This document shows positions 25,460 through 33,336 of a stretch of DNA of 64,000 bases, in pieces. Position numbers and translations under genes: made by a program. How positions within the stretch are numbered: the first letter of the stretch is position 1; every line of letters starts with the position of its first letter. Source of the DNA: UBA7672 sp047601145 (GTDB lineage: Bacteria > Pseudomonadota > Alphaproteobacteria > Caulobacterales > Hyphomonadaceae); NCBI GenBank assembly GCA_047601145.1, contig JASGJW010000001.1, positions 744,001 to 808,000 of the forward strand, in the 5' to 3' direction. Below the pieces are notes generated by a model. That model searched no databases, was not told the DNA's origin, and saw nothing but the letters and a program-made list of their open reading frames with translations.

Positions 25460-25825
25460 CTAGTGCTGTTCGCTGGACTCCCCTTGGATGCCAAGGATCA
25501 TACCAAGTTCTGCGTGTAAAACGTTCGCTCGCTGCCAGTTCAGATCGTAGGTAAACTCGCCGTTGGCGGTGTTTGTGATCGTGACGAGCACATCTCCGTT
25601 GTTCGCCATTTCGACAGTGGTCTTCTTCGCTGTGATCGACAGCCGCTCGTCATTGGAACTCGCGGCCTTGGCCGCCTTTGTTAGCGTCGGCATGAAAGCC
25701 GCGAGTGCGGCGGTCGGGACCTGAAAGTAGAACGTGTTGCCATCTTGTTTGAACAGGACGCGAACGGCCGTGCCATCATCATTAAGCACCGCGTCGACAA
25801 AATCATCGGCTTCAAACCCATCCAT
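25460..25825 (-). CDS. Cargo protein of unknown function, paralogue B
   Basis: 121 residues. It shares the layout of the gene just upstream on the same strand: a beta strand-rich start (VRVLFKQDGNTFYFQVP), then LAAFMPTLTKAAKAAS aligning with LPHVMAMLSQAASAAQ, then a second strand-rich region and a C-terminal helix. The mature text has no Cys and no catalytic motif. The 14-base gap to paralogue A suggests one operon with the HEPN-type gene. Confidence 0.65.
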   Translation of the reverse strand: MDGFEADDFVDAVLNDDGTAVRVLFKQDGNTFYFQVPTAALAAFMPTLTKAAKAASSNDERLSITAKKTTVEMANNGDVLVTITNTANGEFTYDLNWQRANVLHAELGMILGIQGESSEQH

Positions 25826-25839
25826 GCCGGGCCACGCCC

Positions 25840-26214
25840 CTAATTTTTGGTCTGCGGAATTTTCGGCGCAGCTAGAATGCTTTGGAGAGCTTCGATCATT
25901 CTGGGGATGTACTGCTTCTCAAGCCGATAGCTGGATTCAATGCCACCTGGCACCACGATTTGAAGAACTGCAGCAGCTTCGTCAGGGTGAGGAAGAATCC
26001 GCCACTTTTCTATCTGCTGAATATGGTAGCTTCGTTGTCCCACCTGCTTCGATTGAGCTGCGCTGGCAGCTTGGGACAACATCGCCATCACATGCGGCAG
26101 CTTCTCGGCCGGAATCGTGACGCTCTCGGTTTTTTCACCTTCCGATGTGGTGAACGTGGCAGTTCTCCCATCGGGCGTGACGTGCACGTGATAGACTGGC
26201 TTTGCGTCTGGCAT
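25840..26214 (-). CDS. Cargo protein of unknown function, paralogue A
   Basis: 124 residues. It is the first gene of the leftward cargo operon, starting 49 bases inside the right terminal repeat. A GGGAGGCAGG ribosome site precedes the ATG. VHVTPDGRTATFTTSEG and PAEKLPHVMAMLSQAA parallel the next gene, so the two arose by duplication. The inward TTGACA in the right terminal repeat may serve as its -35. Family not recognised. Confidence 0.65.
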   Translation of the reverse strand: MPDAKPVYHVHVTPDGRTATFTTSEGEKTESVTIPAEKLPHVMAMLSQAASAAQSKQVGQRSYHIQQIEKWRILPHPDEAAAVLQIVVPGGIESSYRLEKQYIPRMIEALQSILAAPKIPQTKN

Positions 26215-26262
26215 TCCTGCCTCCCAGAATCATCCGTCCCCACACTATGGATTCAACGGATA

Positions 26263-26291
26263 GGGCTGGGTTTGTCAATTACATAATCGCC
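26263..26291 (-). repeat. Right terminal inverted repeat of the IS1595 element
   Basis: On the minus strand it begins GGCGATTATGTAATTGACAA and matches 27 of 29 bases of the left end. TTGACA again reads inward. Confidence 0.92.
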
Positions 26292-26325
26292 AAAGAAAAA
26301 GGGGCGCGGCTTGAGACCGCGCCCC
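26292..26325 (-). terminator. amtB terminator carrying the right target duplication
   Basis: 9-bp stem GGGGCGCGG / CCGCGCCCC (26301-26309, 26317-26325). On the minus strand it is followed by TTTTTCTTT (26292-26300). The target-site duplication AAAGAAAA (26292-26299) is this T-tract, so the element inserted exactly at the terminator's end and left it functional. Confidence 0.88.
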
Positions 26326-26392
26326 TCTCATCCCTACCCATCCAGGCGCCGCGCCGGCAGCGCCGGACCCGGAAGGGGATCTTCGATGCGTC

Positions 26393-27991
26393 CTACGGGT
26401 GGTAGGCCGCTTCGCCGTGTTCGTTGATGTCGATGCCTTCTTCCTCGACTTCCTGTTTCACCCGGCCGCCCGTGAGCACCTTGATGACAACCCAGACGAT
26501 CGTGGAAGCAACACCCGACCACACGATGGTGACGGCAACGCCTTTGGCCTGCGCGATGACCTGGTCGACCATCACATAGGGGAGGACGTCGCAGGCGCCG
26601 AGGGCGCCGCCGGTGCCGTGGGCGCACTTCGCCCAGTCGATCAGGCCGGCGCCGCCAAGGTCCGGGCTCACGAGGATGCCCGTGCCGATGGCGCCGACGA
26701 TGCCGCCGATGCCGTGGATGCCGAAGGCGTCGAGGCTGTCGTCATACTTCAGCGCGTTCTTGATGAGCGAGCAGAAGATGAGGCAGATCGGCGAGACGAC
26801 GAGGCCGAGGATGATCGCGCCGACCGGTCCGGCGAAGCCGGCGGCAGGCGTGACGGCCACGAGACCTGCGACGATGCCCGAAGCCATGCCGAGCATGGAC
26901 GGACGTCCGCGCAGCACCCACTCCGCGATGGTCCACGAGAGACCGGCGGCGGCGGTGGCGACGAGCGTGTTGATCATCGCAAGGCCGGCATAGCCGTTCG
27001 ATTCGAGGTTCGAACCAGCGTTGAAGCCGAACCAGCCGACCCACAGGAGGCCCGCGCCCGTGAAGGTCCAGACCAGGTTGTGCGGCTGCATCGGCTGCTG
27101 CTTGTAGCCAAGGCGCTTGCCGAGGACGAGGCAGCCCACCAGCGCGGCGATACCCGCGTTGATGTGAACGACCGTGCCACCCGCGAAGTCGAGCGCGCCG
27201 TTGGCCCAGATGAAGCCTGCGCCTGCGTTGATCGCGTCCATCGACTGGCCGACAGCCGAGGTGGCGCCCGACCAGAACCAGACCATGTGGGCGAGCGGGT
27301 AGTAGGAGAGGATCGGCCACAGGATCGAGAAGATCACGACGCCCGCGAACTTCACGCGTTCAGCCACGCCGCCGAGAACCAGCGCCGCGGTGATACAGGC
27401 GAAGGTCATCTGGAAGCAGATGAAGACGAGTTCCGGGAAGACTGCATCAGGCGTGAAGGACTCGACGTTCGAGCCGACGCCGACTGTCGCAAGGAACAGC
27501 TTGCTGAACCCGCCCATGAAGGGGTTCAACCCGTCTGGTCCCGTGGTGAAAGCCAGCGAGTAGCCCCAGAACACCCACGAGATCATGCCGATCACGGTCA
27601 CGACCGAGACCTGCATCAGCATGGAGAGCATGTTCTTGGTGCGGACGAGACCGCCATAGAACAGCGCGAGGCCCGGCAGGATCATCAGGAGGACGAGGAT
27701 GGTGGAGACCAGCATCCAGGTCGTGTCGCCCTTGTCGACGAACGGTGTGGTGGCGTCCGCAGCCGGTTCAGCGGCGGCAGCTGCCTCGGGAGCAGGCGCT
27801 GCGGCATCGGTCGGCGGAGCCGCTTCGGGAGCTGCAGCAGGCGCTTCAGCCGCCGGCGGAGCCGACGTGGGCTGGGCCGTGGCGGGCGTCAGGCTGGTAA
27901 AAACGAAAGCGGCCGCGATCGCAGCCAATCCGGCCTTGAGACCGGTCCCCCACAGTGAAAGTCGGTCCAACCGACTGGATTTATTCGACAT
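26393..27991 (-). CDS. amtB: Ammonium transporter
   Basis: 532 residues from MSNKSSRLDRLS, with a GGGGAGA ribosome site. A signal peptide is followed by about 60 residues of Ala/Pro/Glu-rich periplasmic linker, then 11 membrane helices. Amt features: FYGGLVRTKN, YYPLAHMVWFW with an Amt histidine, GGTVVHINAGIAAL, and FGIHGIGGIVGAIGTG. It conducts ammonium/ammonia across the inner membrane. No glnK (PII) gene is beside it in this window, although glnK-amtB is the common pairing. Confidence 0.92.
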   Translation of the reverse strand: MSNKSSRLDRLSLWGTGLKAGLAAIAAAFVFTSLTPATAQPTSAPPAAEAPAAAPEAAPPTDAAAPAPEAAAAAEPAADATTPFVDKGDTTWMLVSTILVLLMILPGLALFYGGLVRTKNMLSMLMQVSVVTVIGMISWVFWGYSLAFTTGPDGLNPFMGGFSKLFLATVGVGSNVESFTPDAVFPELVFICFQMTFACITAALVLGGVAERVKFAGVVIFSILWPILSYYPLAHMVWFWSGATSAVGQSMDAINAGAGFIWANGALDFAGGTVVHINAGIAALVGCLVLGKRLGYKQQPMQPHNLVWTFTGAGLLWVGWFGFNAGSNLESNGYAGLAMINTLVATAAAGLSWTIAEWVLRGRPSMLGMASGIVAGLVAVTPAAGFAGPVGAIILGLVVSPICLIFCSLIKNALKYDDSLDAFGIHGIGGIVGAIGTGILVSPDLGGAGLIDWAKCAHGTGGALGACDVLPYVMVDQVIAQAKGVAVTIVWSGVASTIVWVVIKVLTGGRVKQEVEEEGIDINEHGEAAYHP

Positions 27992-28478
27992 TTGTCTCCC
28001 CTGAGGTTGACTGGCAACCGGCGCTGGAACTACGCACCCACCACGACGACGTGTTCGCCCCCGGCGATGCGCCTCGATAGGGCCGCTGCAGCGCACAATG
28101 CTCAAGCAGAGCCCCCGAACGCCCCTTGGACTCTCTCGCCAGTGCACAATTTCTAGGCGCCCGTCGTCGCGCGCGCTCCCGAACAGGGCAAGCCGCCTGC
28201 GCGCTGGCGCACAGGCCGCCCCCGCCAATGCGGCCGTCGCAAAGCCCGCTAAGGATGGCTGCATGAACCACCCGCAAGGCTGGATCATGGGGATAGGCCC
28301 CGGATGCCCTGAAGCGGCGTCCGGGGCCCTTTTTTGTCGCAATTACCAACGGGTTCGTAACGATATTTTCCATGTCCGGGCCTGTGGAAAACCTCGTTTG
28401 GTAGCGCCCCGTTAAGCCTGCCCGCGCCAGTGTCGGGCTGCTTCACTTAACCTTGTCAGTTCGAGCGAGGACGAAGGC
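27992..28478. other. amtB-ftsK intergenic region with an orphan transcript end
   Basis: 487 bases. Two near-identical 11-mers, CAGCGCACAAT (28089-28099) and CAGTGCACAAT (28140-28150), lie 51 bases apart, upstream of amtB, and could be paired regulator sites. A strong plus-strand terminator ends at 28335 with no recognised gene before it, so a small RNA or leader may be encoded between about 28100 and 28335. The open frame at 28098-28415 runs through the terminator and is not convincing. The ftsK promoter must lie in the last 140 bases. Confidence 0.5.
28296..28335 (+). terminator. Strong intrinsic terminator without an upstream gene
   Basis: 13-bp stem, GGCCCCGGATGCC / GGCGTCCGGGGCC with one G-T pair, loop CTGAAGC, followed by CTTTTTT. 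It reads rightward, away from amtB, about 145 bases before ftsK. Confidence 0.85.
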
Positions 28479-31019
28479 ATGCCGCATGCGCGAGCGCCCC
28501 ATTCCGAGGACGCCGGCCACGAGACGCGCGGCTCCAGCGCGCTGACCCGCTTCCTGAGCGGGCTGGCTGCGTTTTCGGCCGGCGTGTTCATCTGCGGCGC
28601 CTGCTCGTCCTATTCCTCGGCCGACCCGTCCTTCAACATGGCGGTTGCGCGCGCGACCGATCCTTCGACCGGCTTGATGATCGACGTGCAGCCGGAAAAC
28701 ATGTTCGGTCATATGGGCGCGATGTTCGGTGACCTGCTGATGCAGGGCTTCGGCTGGACCGCGATCCTTCTCGGCTTTGCACTGATGGTCGGCGGCGTCC
28801 GCCGCGCCTTCGGTATCGGCCAGCAGGATCCTGCCGCCTGGATGTGGGGCCTCGCCGCCATCCTCTTCGCCGCGTGCAGCCTCGCCGAATGGCCGATCCC
28901 GAAATCATGGGACATGTCGGCCGGCCTCGGCGGCGTCGTTGGCGAGATCATGCTCGCGATCACTGCAACGCCTTTCGCTGCGCTGCAGATCCCCGACCCG
29001 CAGGTGTGGGCCTCGATCATCGCAGGCCTCTGCGCCATCCTCTTCGCCGCCATGGCAATGGGCCTTGGCGCCTCCGACGCCTCCTCGCTCTGGCGCGCGC
29101 TCACCGCGAAGCCGCAACGCGAGCCCGAGGCGCCCGTGGTCGGCGTGCCCGCCCTCGCCTCTCGCCCGTCCTCTGCTGGCGGCCTGATGGATGGCGTCAT
29201 GCGCCTCCTCGGCAAGAAGCCGCAGGAAGTCATCGAACCGATCGTCTTCACGGAAGAAGATGGGTTCGAGGAAGGCGAGCGTGGCTTCTTCACCGCCGTC
29301 GAGAAGGCCGAAGGCGCCGATGGCAAGACGCGCCCGATCGTTCCGCGCGTTCTCGAAAGCCGCCCGGTCCCGGACGCCGGCGCCGTACCAGCCGTTCCCG
29401 CCGCGCCGCGCACCGTCGCCAAGCCGCAGCAATCCGCCACGCGCAGTGCTGCTCCCACGCAGCAGTCCGCCCGCGTGCGCGACGCCAACAGCGCCGTGCC
29501 GCCCATCGACCTGCTCGACATCCCGCCGCCGCGCTCGTCGGACGTTGATGAAGCCCGCCTGCTCGAAATGGCCGACCGTCTCGGCGGCGTGCTGATCGAG
29601 TTCGGCGTGAAAGGCCGCATCACGGAAGTTCGCCCCGGCCCCGTCGTCACGCTGTTCGAACTCGAGCCCGCGCCTGGCGTGCGTTCCTCCAAAGTCATCG
29701 CGCTCGCAGAAGACATCGCGCGCGCCATGTCCGCCACTTCGGCGCGCGTTGCCGTCATCCCGGGCCGCAACGCTATCGGCATTGAACTGCCGAACCCGAC
29801 GCGTGAGACCGTCTATCTGCGTGACCTGCTCAACGCCAACGAGTTCTCGCGCTCGCGCATGGCCCTGCCGCTTGCCCTTGGCGAGTCGATCGAAGGCCAG
29901 CCGATGATCGGCGATCTCGGCAAGATGCCTCACCTGCTGATCGCCGGTACGACCGGCTCGGGCAAGTCGGTCGGCATCAACGCGATGATCCTGTCGCTCA
30001 TGTTCAAGCTGCCGCCTGAAAAGTGCCGCTTCATCATGATCGACCCGAAAATGCTCGAACTGTCGATCTATGAGGGCGTGCCTCACCTCCTCTCCCCCGT
30101 CGTGACGGATCCGCAGAAGGCCGTGCTGGCCCTCAAATGGGTCGTGCGCGAGATGGAGAGCCGCTACGAGGTCATGTCCAAGATGGGCGTGCGCAACATC
30201 GCCGGTTTCAACCAGAAGGCTGAGGAGGCCGCCGCGAAGGGCGAGCATCTCACCCGCCAGGTCCAGACCGGCTGGAACAAGGAAACGGGCGAACCGATCT
30301 GGGAGACCGAAGCGGTCAAACCGGAGCCCATGCCGCATATTGTTGTGGTCATCGATGAAATGGCCGACCTCATGCTCGTCGCCGGCAAGGACATCGAAAG
30401 CGCCGTGCAGCGTATCGCCCAGATGGCGCGCGCGGCCGGCATCCACCTCATCACCGCAACGCAGCGTCCCTCGGTCGACGTCATCACCGGCACGATCAAG
30501 GCGAACTTCCCGACCCGCATCTCATACATGGTCACCACCAAGATCGACTCGCGCACCATTCTTGGTGAGCAAGGCGCCGAACAACTGCTCGGCATGGGCG
30601 ACCTTCTCTGGATGCAATCGGGCGGCAAGATCACGCGCGTGCACGGCCCGTTCGTGAAGGACGAGGAAGTCGAGCGCGTCGTTAACTGGCTCAAGGACCA
30701 GGGCACGCCGCAATACGTCGAAGGCATCACCGACGAGGTCGAGGAAGAAGCCTCCGTCGCCGACGCCGCCTTCGGCACGAGCTCAGGCGATCCGGAAGAG
30801 GATATGTATCGCGAGGCCGTGGCCGCCGTCGTGCGCGACAAGCGCCCGACCACCTCCTACGTCCAGCGCGTGCTGCGCATCGGCTACAACCGTGCAGCCA
30901 GCATGATCGAGCGCATGGAACGCGAAGGCATCATCTCTTCCGCCGACCACGCCGGCAAACGCCAGATCATCAGCCAGGACCAGCGCCGCCCTACGGCGAA
31001 CGACGAAGAAGCGGCCTAG
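28479..31019 (+). CDS. ftsK: DNA translocase FtsK
   Basis: 846 residues. N-terminal membrane helices (about 25-195) tether it at the septum. A Pro/Ala-rich linker follows, then the RecA-like motor with Walker A GTTGSGKS (about 490-497), FIMIDPKMLELSIYEG, and the Walker B-like HIVVVIDEMADLM. The C-terminal gamma domain (DKRPTTSYVQRVLRIGYNRA) recognises KOPS sequences. It pumps chromosome ends during division and activates XerCD. Intact and of normal length for alphaproteobacteria. Confidence 0.95.
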   Translation: MPHARAPHSEDAGHETRGSSALTRFLSGLAAFSAGVFICGACSSYSSADPSFNMAVARATDPSTGLMIDVQPENMFGHMGAMFGDLLMQGFGWTAILLGFALMVGGVRRAFGIGQQDPAAWMWGLAAILFAACSLAEWPIPKSWDMSAGLGGVVGEIMLAITATPFAALQIPDPQVWASIIAGLCAILFAAMAMGLGASDASSLWRALTAKPQREPEAPVVGVPALASRPSSAGGLMDGVMRLLGKKPQEVIEPIVFTEEDGFEEGERGFFTAVEKAEGADGKTRPIVPRVLESRPVPDAGAVPAVPAAPRTVAKPQQSATRSAAPTQQSARVRDANSAVPPIDLLDIPPPRSSDVDEARLLEMADRLGGVLIEFGVKGRITEVRPGPVVTLFELEPAPGVRSSKVIALAEDIARAMSATSARVAVIPGRNAIGIELPNPTRETVYLRDLLNANEFSRSRMALPLALGESIEGQPMIGDLGKMPHLLIAGTTGSGKSVGINAMILSLMFKLPPEKCRFIMIDPKMLELSIYEGVPHLLSPVVTDPQKAVLALKWVVREMESRYEVMSKMGVRNIAGFNQKAEEAAAKGEHLTRQVQTGWNKETGEPIWETEAVKPEPMPHIVVVIDEMADLMLVAGKDIESAVQRIAQMARAAGIHLITATQRPSVDVITGTIKANFPTRISYMVTTKIDSRTILGEQGAEQLLGMGDLLWMQSGGKITRVHGPFVKDEEVERVVNWLKDQGTPQYVEGITDEVEEEASVADAAFGTSSGDPEEDMYREAVAAVVRDKRPTTSYVQRVLRIGYNRAASMIERMEREGIISSADHAGKRQIISQDQRRPTANDEEAA

Positions 31020-31042
31020 CCGGTTCATCCCAACCAAAACAA

Positions 31043-31072
31043 AAAAGGCCGGCTCGCAGGAGCCGGCCTTTT
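31043..31072. terminator. Bidirectional terminator between ftsK and the convergent gene
   Basis: 13-bp perfect stem AAAAGGCCGGCTC / GAGCCGGCCTTTT with loop GCAG, A-run before and T-run after. It serves ftsK on the plus strand and the convergent small gene on the minus strand. Confidence 0.9.
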
Positions 31073-31092
31073 CTTTTGGTCTCGTTGCCGCG

Positions 31093-31377
31093 CTACTCGT
31101 CCGCTTCGGCTTCCTCGGCCTTCCTGGCCTTGGCGGCGTCGGACTTCTTCTTGCGCGCCGCGGCCATGGCTTCGCGGCGGTCGGACATCGCCTTCTGCTG
31201 CGCAGCGGATTTGGCGACACGGCTCGCCTCGAGCGCGGACGTCACCATCGGCAGGATGCGCTGGGCCTCGGCCTTCTGGGCCGGTGTGCCCGACGCGACA
31301 AGGCGCGTCGCGTTGGCCTGCAGGTTGGCAAGCTCCGGCTCGGACATTTGTGGAATTCGCTCGTCGATTGTGGGCAC
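31093..31377 (-). CDS. Small Lys/Ala-rich helical protein
   Basis: 94 residues from GTG 31377 (VPTIDERIPQM), with a GGAGC site upstream. A longer frame starts at 31419. IPQMSEPELANLQANATRL resembles a small family seen next to ftsK in related bacteria. The C-terminal third is a basic helix (AAARKKKSDAAKARKAEEAE). Possibly nucleic-acid binding; no established function. Confidence 0.6.
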   Translation of the reverse strand: MPTIDERIPQMSEPELANLQANATRLVASGTPAQKAEAQRILPMVTSALEASRVAKSAAQQKAMSDRREAMAAARKKKSDAAKARKAEEAEADE

Positions 31378-31652
31378 GCGGTTGCTCCGGCGTCCCTCCA
31401 CTGGCGCAGAATGCGCCAACCGAACGACCTTCCTGATATGGTCCCTTAACTCCCGGAAAGCAAACGCCTTCTCCCCGCCCTTTCGCCCGCCCCTGTTCCT
31501 CCGGGGCCGGGTATGCTAGGGACCCCCCATCGAGTTTCGGCCGACGACTTGGCCGCGCTATCCGCGCACGCTGACGACATCCCCCTACACTTGATGAACC
31601 AGGCGGATCGCGTGCGCGCGAACGTCGTCAAAGAACGCAAGGAAGACTTCCA

Positions 31653-31862
31653 ATGGCAACTGGCACCGTGAAGTGGTTCAACACCACCAAGGGCTATGGC
31701 TTCATCCAGCCGGACAACGGCGGCAAGGACGTGTTCGTCCACATCACCGCTGTTGAAGCGGCTGGCATGCGCGGCCTGGCCGACGGCCAGAAGATCTCGT
31801 TCGAGGAACAGGCTGACAAGCGCTCCGGCAAAATGTCGGCCGTAAACCTCAAAGCGGTCTGA
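31653..31862 (+). CDS. Cold-shock domain protein
   Basis: 69 residues: MATGTVKWFNTTKGYGFIQP, then KDVFVHITAVE. RNP1 and RNP2 are intact. It is a second paralogue of the csp gene at 5345. A good AAGGAAG ribosome site lies before the ATG, and a textbook terminator follows. Role: single-stranded nucleic-acid binding and RNA chaperone activity. Confidence 0.94.
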   Translation: MATGTVKWFNTTKGYGFIQPDNGGKDVFVHITAVEAAGMRGLADGQKISFEEQADKRSGKMSAVNLKAV

Positions 31863-31913
31863 TCGACTTCCCTGGCGGCTGGCGCGTGCAGCCGCGCCGC
31901 CATCAGGAACGGG

Positions 31914-31943
31914 AAAGGCCGGCCCCAACGGGCCGGCCTTTTT
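31914..31943 (+). terminator. Terminator of the second cold-shock gene
   Basis: 12-bp perfect stem AAAGGCCGGCCC / GGGCCGGCCTTT, loop CAAC, followed by TTTTT. It may also act for the convergent minus-strand gene. Confidence 0.9.
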
Positions 31944-31955
31944 CTTTGCTCCCGC

Positions 31956-32237
31956 TCACTGCGGATAATCGCAGATCGTCACCTTGTAGGCGCCGACGCA
32001 GTAGAAGGTGAGCTTGCCCACCTGGGCGACGTGGCTGACGGCGATCAGCCAGTCCTGCGAGCTGACATGTGTCACGACAGGCATCGCCTCGCCCGGCTTC
32101 AGCTTCGTCTTTGCGTATTCCGACAGCCCGATCTCGACGCCCTCGCGCATCTGCTTCAGCGGCGGCTTTAGCCATACGCCAAGACCCAGCACCACGACGA
32201 GGATGATGCCGACAATGGAGAAGTAACGCCGGATCAT
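31956..32237 (-). CDS. Small membrane protein with CxGA[YF]x4C motif, copy 3
   Basis: 93 residues from MIRRYFSIVG. One N-terminal transmembrane helix is followed by a short extracytoplasmic domain ending DWLIAVSHVAQVG, then CVGAYKVTIC. Copies 1 and 2 lie immediately upstream with the same ending. The start overlaps the stop of copy 2 (ATGA). The two cysteines probably form a disulfide. Function unknown. Confidence 0.68.
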   Translation of the reverse strand: MIRRYFSIVGIILVVVLGLGVWLKPPLKQMREGVEIGLSEYAKTKLKPGEAMPVVTHVSSQDWLIAVSHVAQVGKLTFYCVGAYKVTICDYPQ

Positions 32238-32539
32238 GCCGGCGGAGGCGTTGAAGCTGCAGGCGCTTGCGGACCGCTCGCCGGTCCCACGCACAAGAAG
32301 CGCGAGAACGCGCCCCAGCACTGCAGCAACTGACGATCGCCCGACGACATCGCCGAGAACGTCACCAGATAATAATCGTCGAATTCGTAGCGGCCGGCGG
32401 CCGCGCCAGGCCGCTCCGCCTTGCCCTGTTTCATCAGCTCGCTCGCCACGCCGCGATGCCAGCCTTCGCCCGGCCGCGTCACATAGGCGCCTGCCCCGGC
32501 GATCAGCAGAAGGAAGACAAGAACGGCGATGAACCGCAT
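32234..32539 (-). CDS. Small membrane protein with CxGA[YF]x4C motif, copy 2
   Basis: 101 residues from MRFIAVLVFLLLI. A single N-terminal helix, then YYLVTFSAMSSGDRQLL and CWGAFSRFLC, with a Pro/Ala-rich tail. The same motif spacing occurs in the neighbours on both sides. Part of a leftward run MmcQ-like gene, copy 1, copy 2, copy 3. Confidence 0.68.
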   Translation of the reverse strand: MRFIAVLVFLLLIAGAGAYVTRPGEGWHRGVASELMKQGKAERPGAAAGRYEFDDYYLVTFSAMSSGDRQLLQCWGAFSRFLCVGPASGPQAPAASTPPPA

Positions 32540-32586
32540 GGCTGCTCCGCGTGCCCCCGTCCTTTGTGCGTTAGGTCCGTTATGCG

Positions 32587-32880
32587 CTATTTCTTCTCGG
32601 GCTTCGAGCAGAAGAACTGGGAATAGGCGCCGAGGCATTCGAGCACGACCGAGCCTCCCGAGCTAACCGTGTATTTCGTCGCCACCAGCATGTCCTCGAA
32701 CTTGGCCTCGCGCGTGATGCCGCCGACCACGGTTTCGATCAGCGCGCCGATGCCGTCGCTGCCGCTTGCCTTGGCGAACTCCTCGTCAGCATGCGCCTTC
32801 TGCGCCGCTTCGTCGGGGCGCGTCAGGAATCCACCGGCGCCAAGGGCCGCAAGGAGGATCAGGATCAGCAGCATTCTCAT
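32587..32880 (-). CDS. Small membrane protein with CxGA[YF]x4C motif, copy 1
   Basis: 97 residues from MRMLLILILLAAL. After the anchor comes an acidic segment and then DMLVATKYTVSSGGSVV and CLGAYSQFFC. The ATG overlaps the stop of the upstream MmcQ-like gene. The arrangement resembles small DUF4359-like proteins, but I am not certain of that assignment. Confidence 0.68.
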   Translation of the reverse strand: MRMLLILILLAALGAGGFLTRPDEAAQKAHADEEFAKASGSDGIGALIETVVGGITREAKFEDMLVATKYTVSSGGSVVLECLGAYSQFFCSKPEKK

Positions 32881-33287
32881 CGTGTGTTTCCTCGCCCCTG
32901 TTTCTTCGCCCGGGGCCTTGCAGCCTTCTTCGGAACAGGCGGCAGCGCCGTCCCCTCTTCCCAAGCCTTGAGCCACTTCTTGGGCGCATTATGGCGCCAC
33001 TGCCGCGTCAGATACCCCCGCAGCGTCTTGGCATCGAGCCGTTTCAGCCGTGCGAGCACATAAGGATAATTCCGGTAGTGGTCGGTGACGTGGAATGTCT
33101 CCGCGTCCGCCTCGCAGAGCATCTCGCGCTCATCGAACTGGACCTGTCCCAGCACCACGCTGTCATCCTCCGCGCGCAGCCGCGTCAGGAATTTGCCGAA
33201 GGACTTGTAAGCGGGCTGGCCGTACGCGGTCGTGTATTCCGTTTCCGGAAACCCCATCACCAGCGCATGAAACTGTTTCGGCCCCAT
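32877..33287 (-). CDS. MmcQ/YjbR-family protein
   Basis: 136 residues from MGPKQFHALVM. FPETEYTTAYGQPAYKSFGK and, later, LKAWEEGTALPP with a basic tail fit the MmcQ/YjbR family, a small DNA-binding-like double-wing fold. The N-terminal start was chosen to match family length; the frame stays open upstream. It is the first gene of the leftward run of small membrane proteins. Confidence 0.78.
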   Translation of the reverse strand: MGPKQFHALVMGFPETEYTTAYGQPAYKSFGKFLTRLRAEDDSVVLGQVQFDEREMLCEADAETFHVTDHYRNYPYVLARLKRLDAKTLRGYLTRQWRHNAPKKWLKAWEEGTALPPVPKKAARPRAKKQGRGNTR

Positions 33288-33336
33288 GGCGTTAGCTATC
33301 CCCATGACCGCACGAATAACCAGTAGGGCTGAACCG

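Larger units (their letters stand above)
22082..26291 (+). mobile_element. IS1595-family insertion sequence with six passenger genes
   Basis: 4,210 bp. The ends are 29-bp inverted repeats with two mismatches, flanked by a perfect 8-bp direct repeat, so the element is complete and its limits are exact. It encodes an ISXO2-like DDE transposase plus six other genes, all lying wholly within the repeats. Base composition is visibly less GC-rich than the host genes. Basic IS1595 elements are about 1 kb, so roughly 3 kb is cargo. Cargo content (XRE-ImmA, PIN, HEPN-type motif) resembles toxin-antitoxin or defence genes. The insertion lies between amtB and the UbiH-type gene. Confidence 0.93.

Noticed and set aside
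26399..27958. 519-residue open frame antisense to amtB
   Set aside because: A mirror of a strongly biased GC-rich gene; composition is Asp/Arg/Glu/His-rich low complexity with no family resemblance, while amtB on the other strand is certain.
28098..28415. 105-residue frame between amtB and ftsK
   Set aside because: It runs through a strong terminator hairpin and T-run, and has no ribosome site or familiar sequence.
28905..30446. 513-residue open frame antisense to ftsK
   Set aside because: His/Asp/Arg-rich shadow of ftsK without a start signal or recognisable domain.
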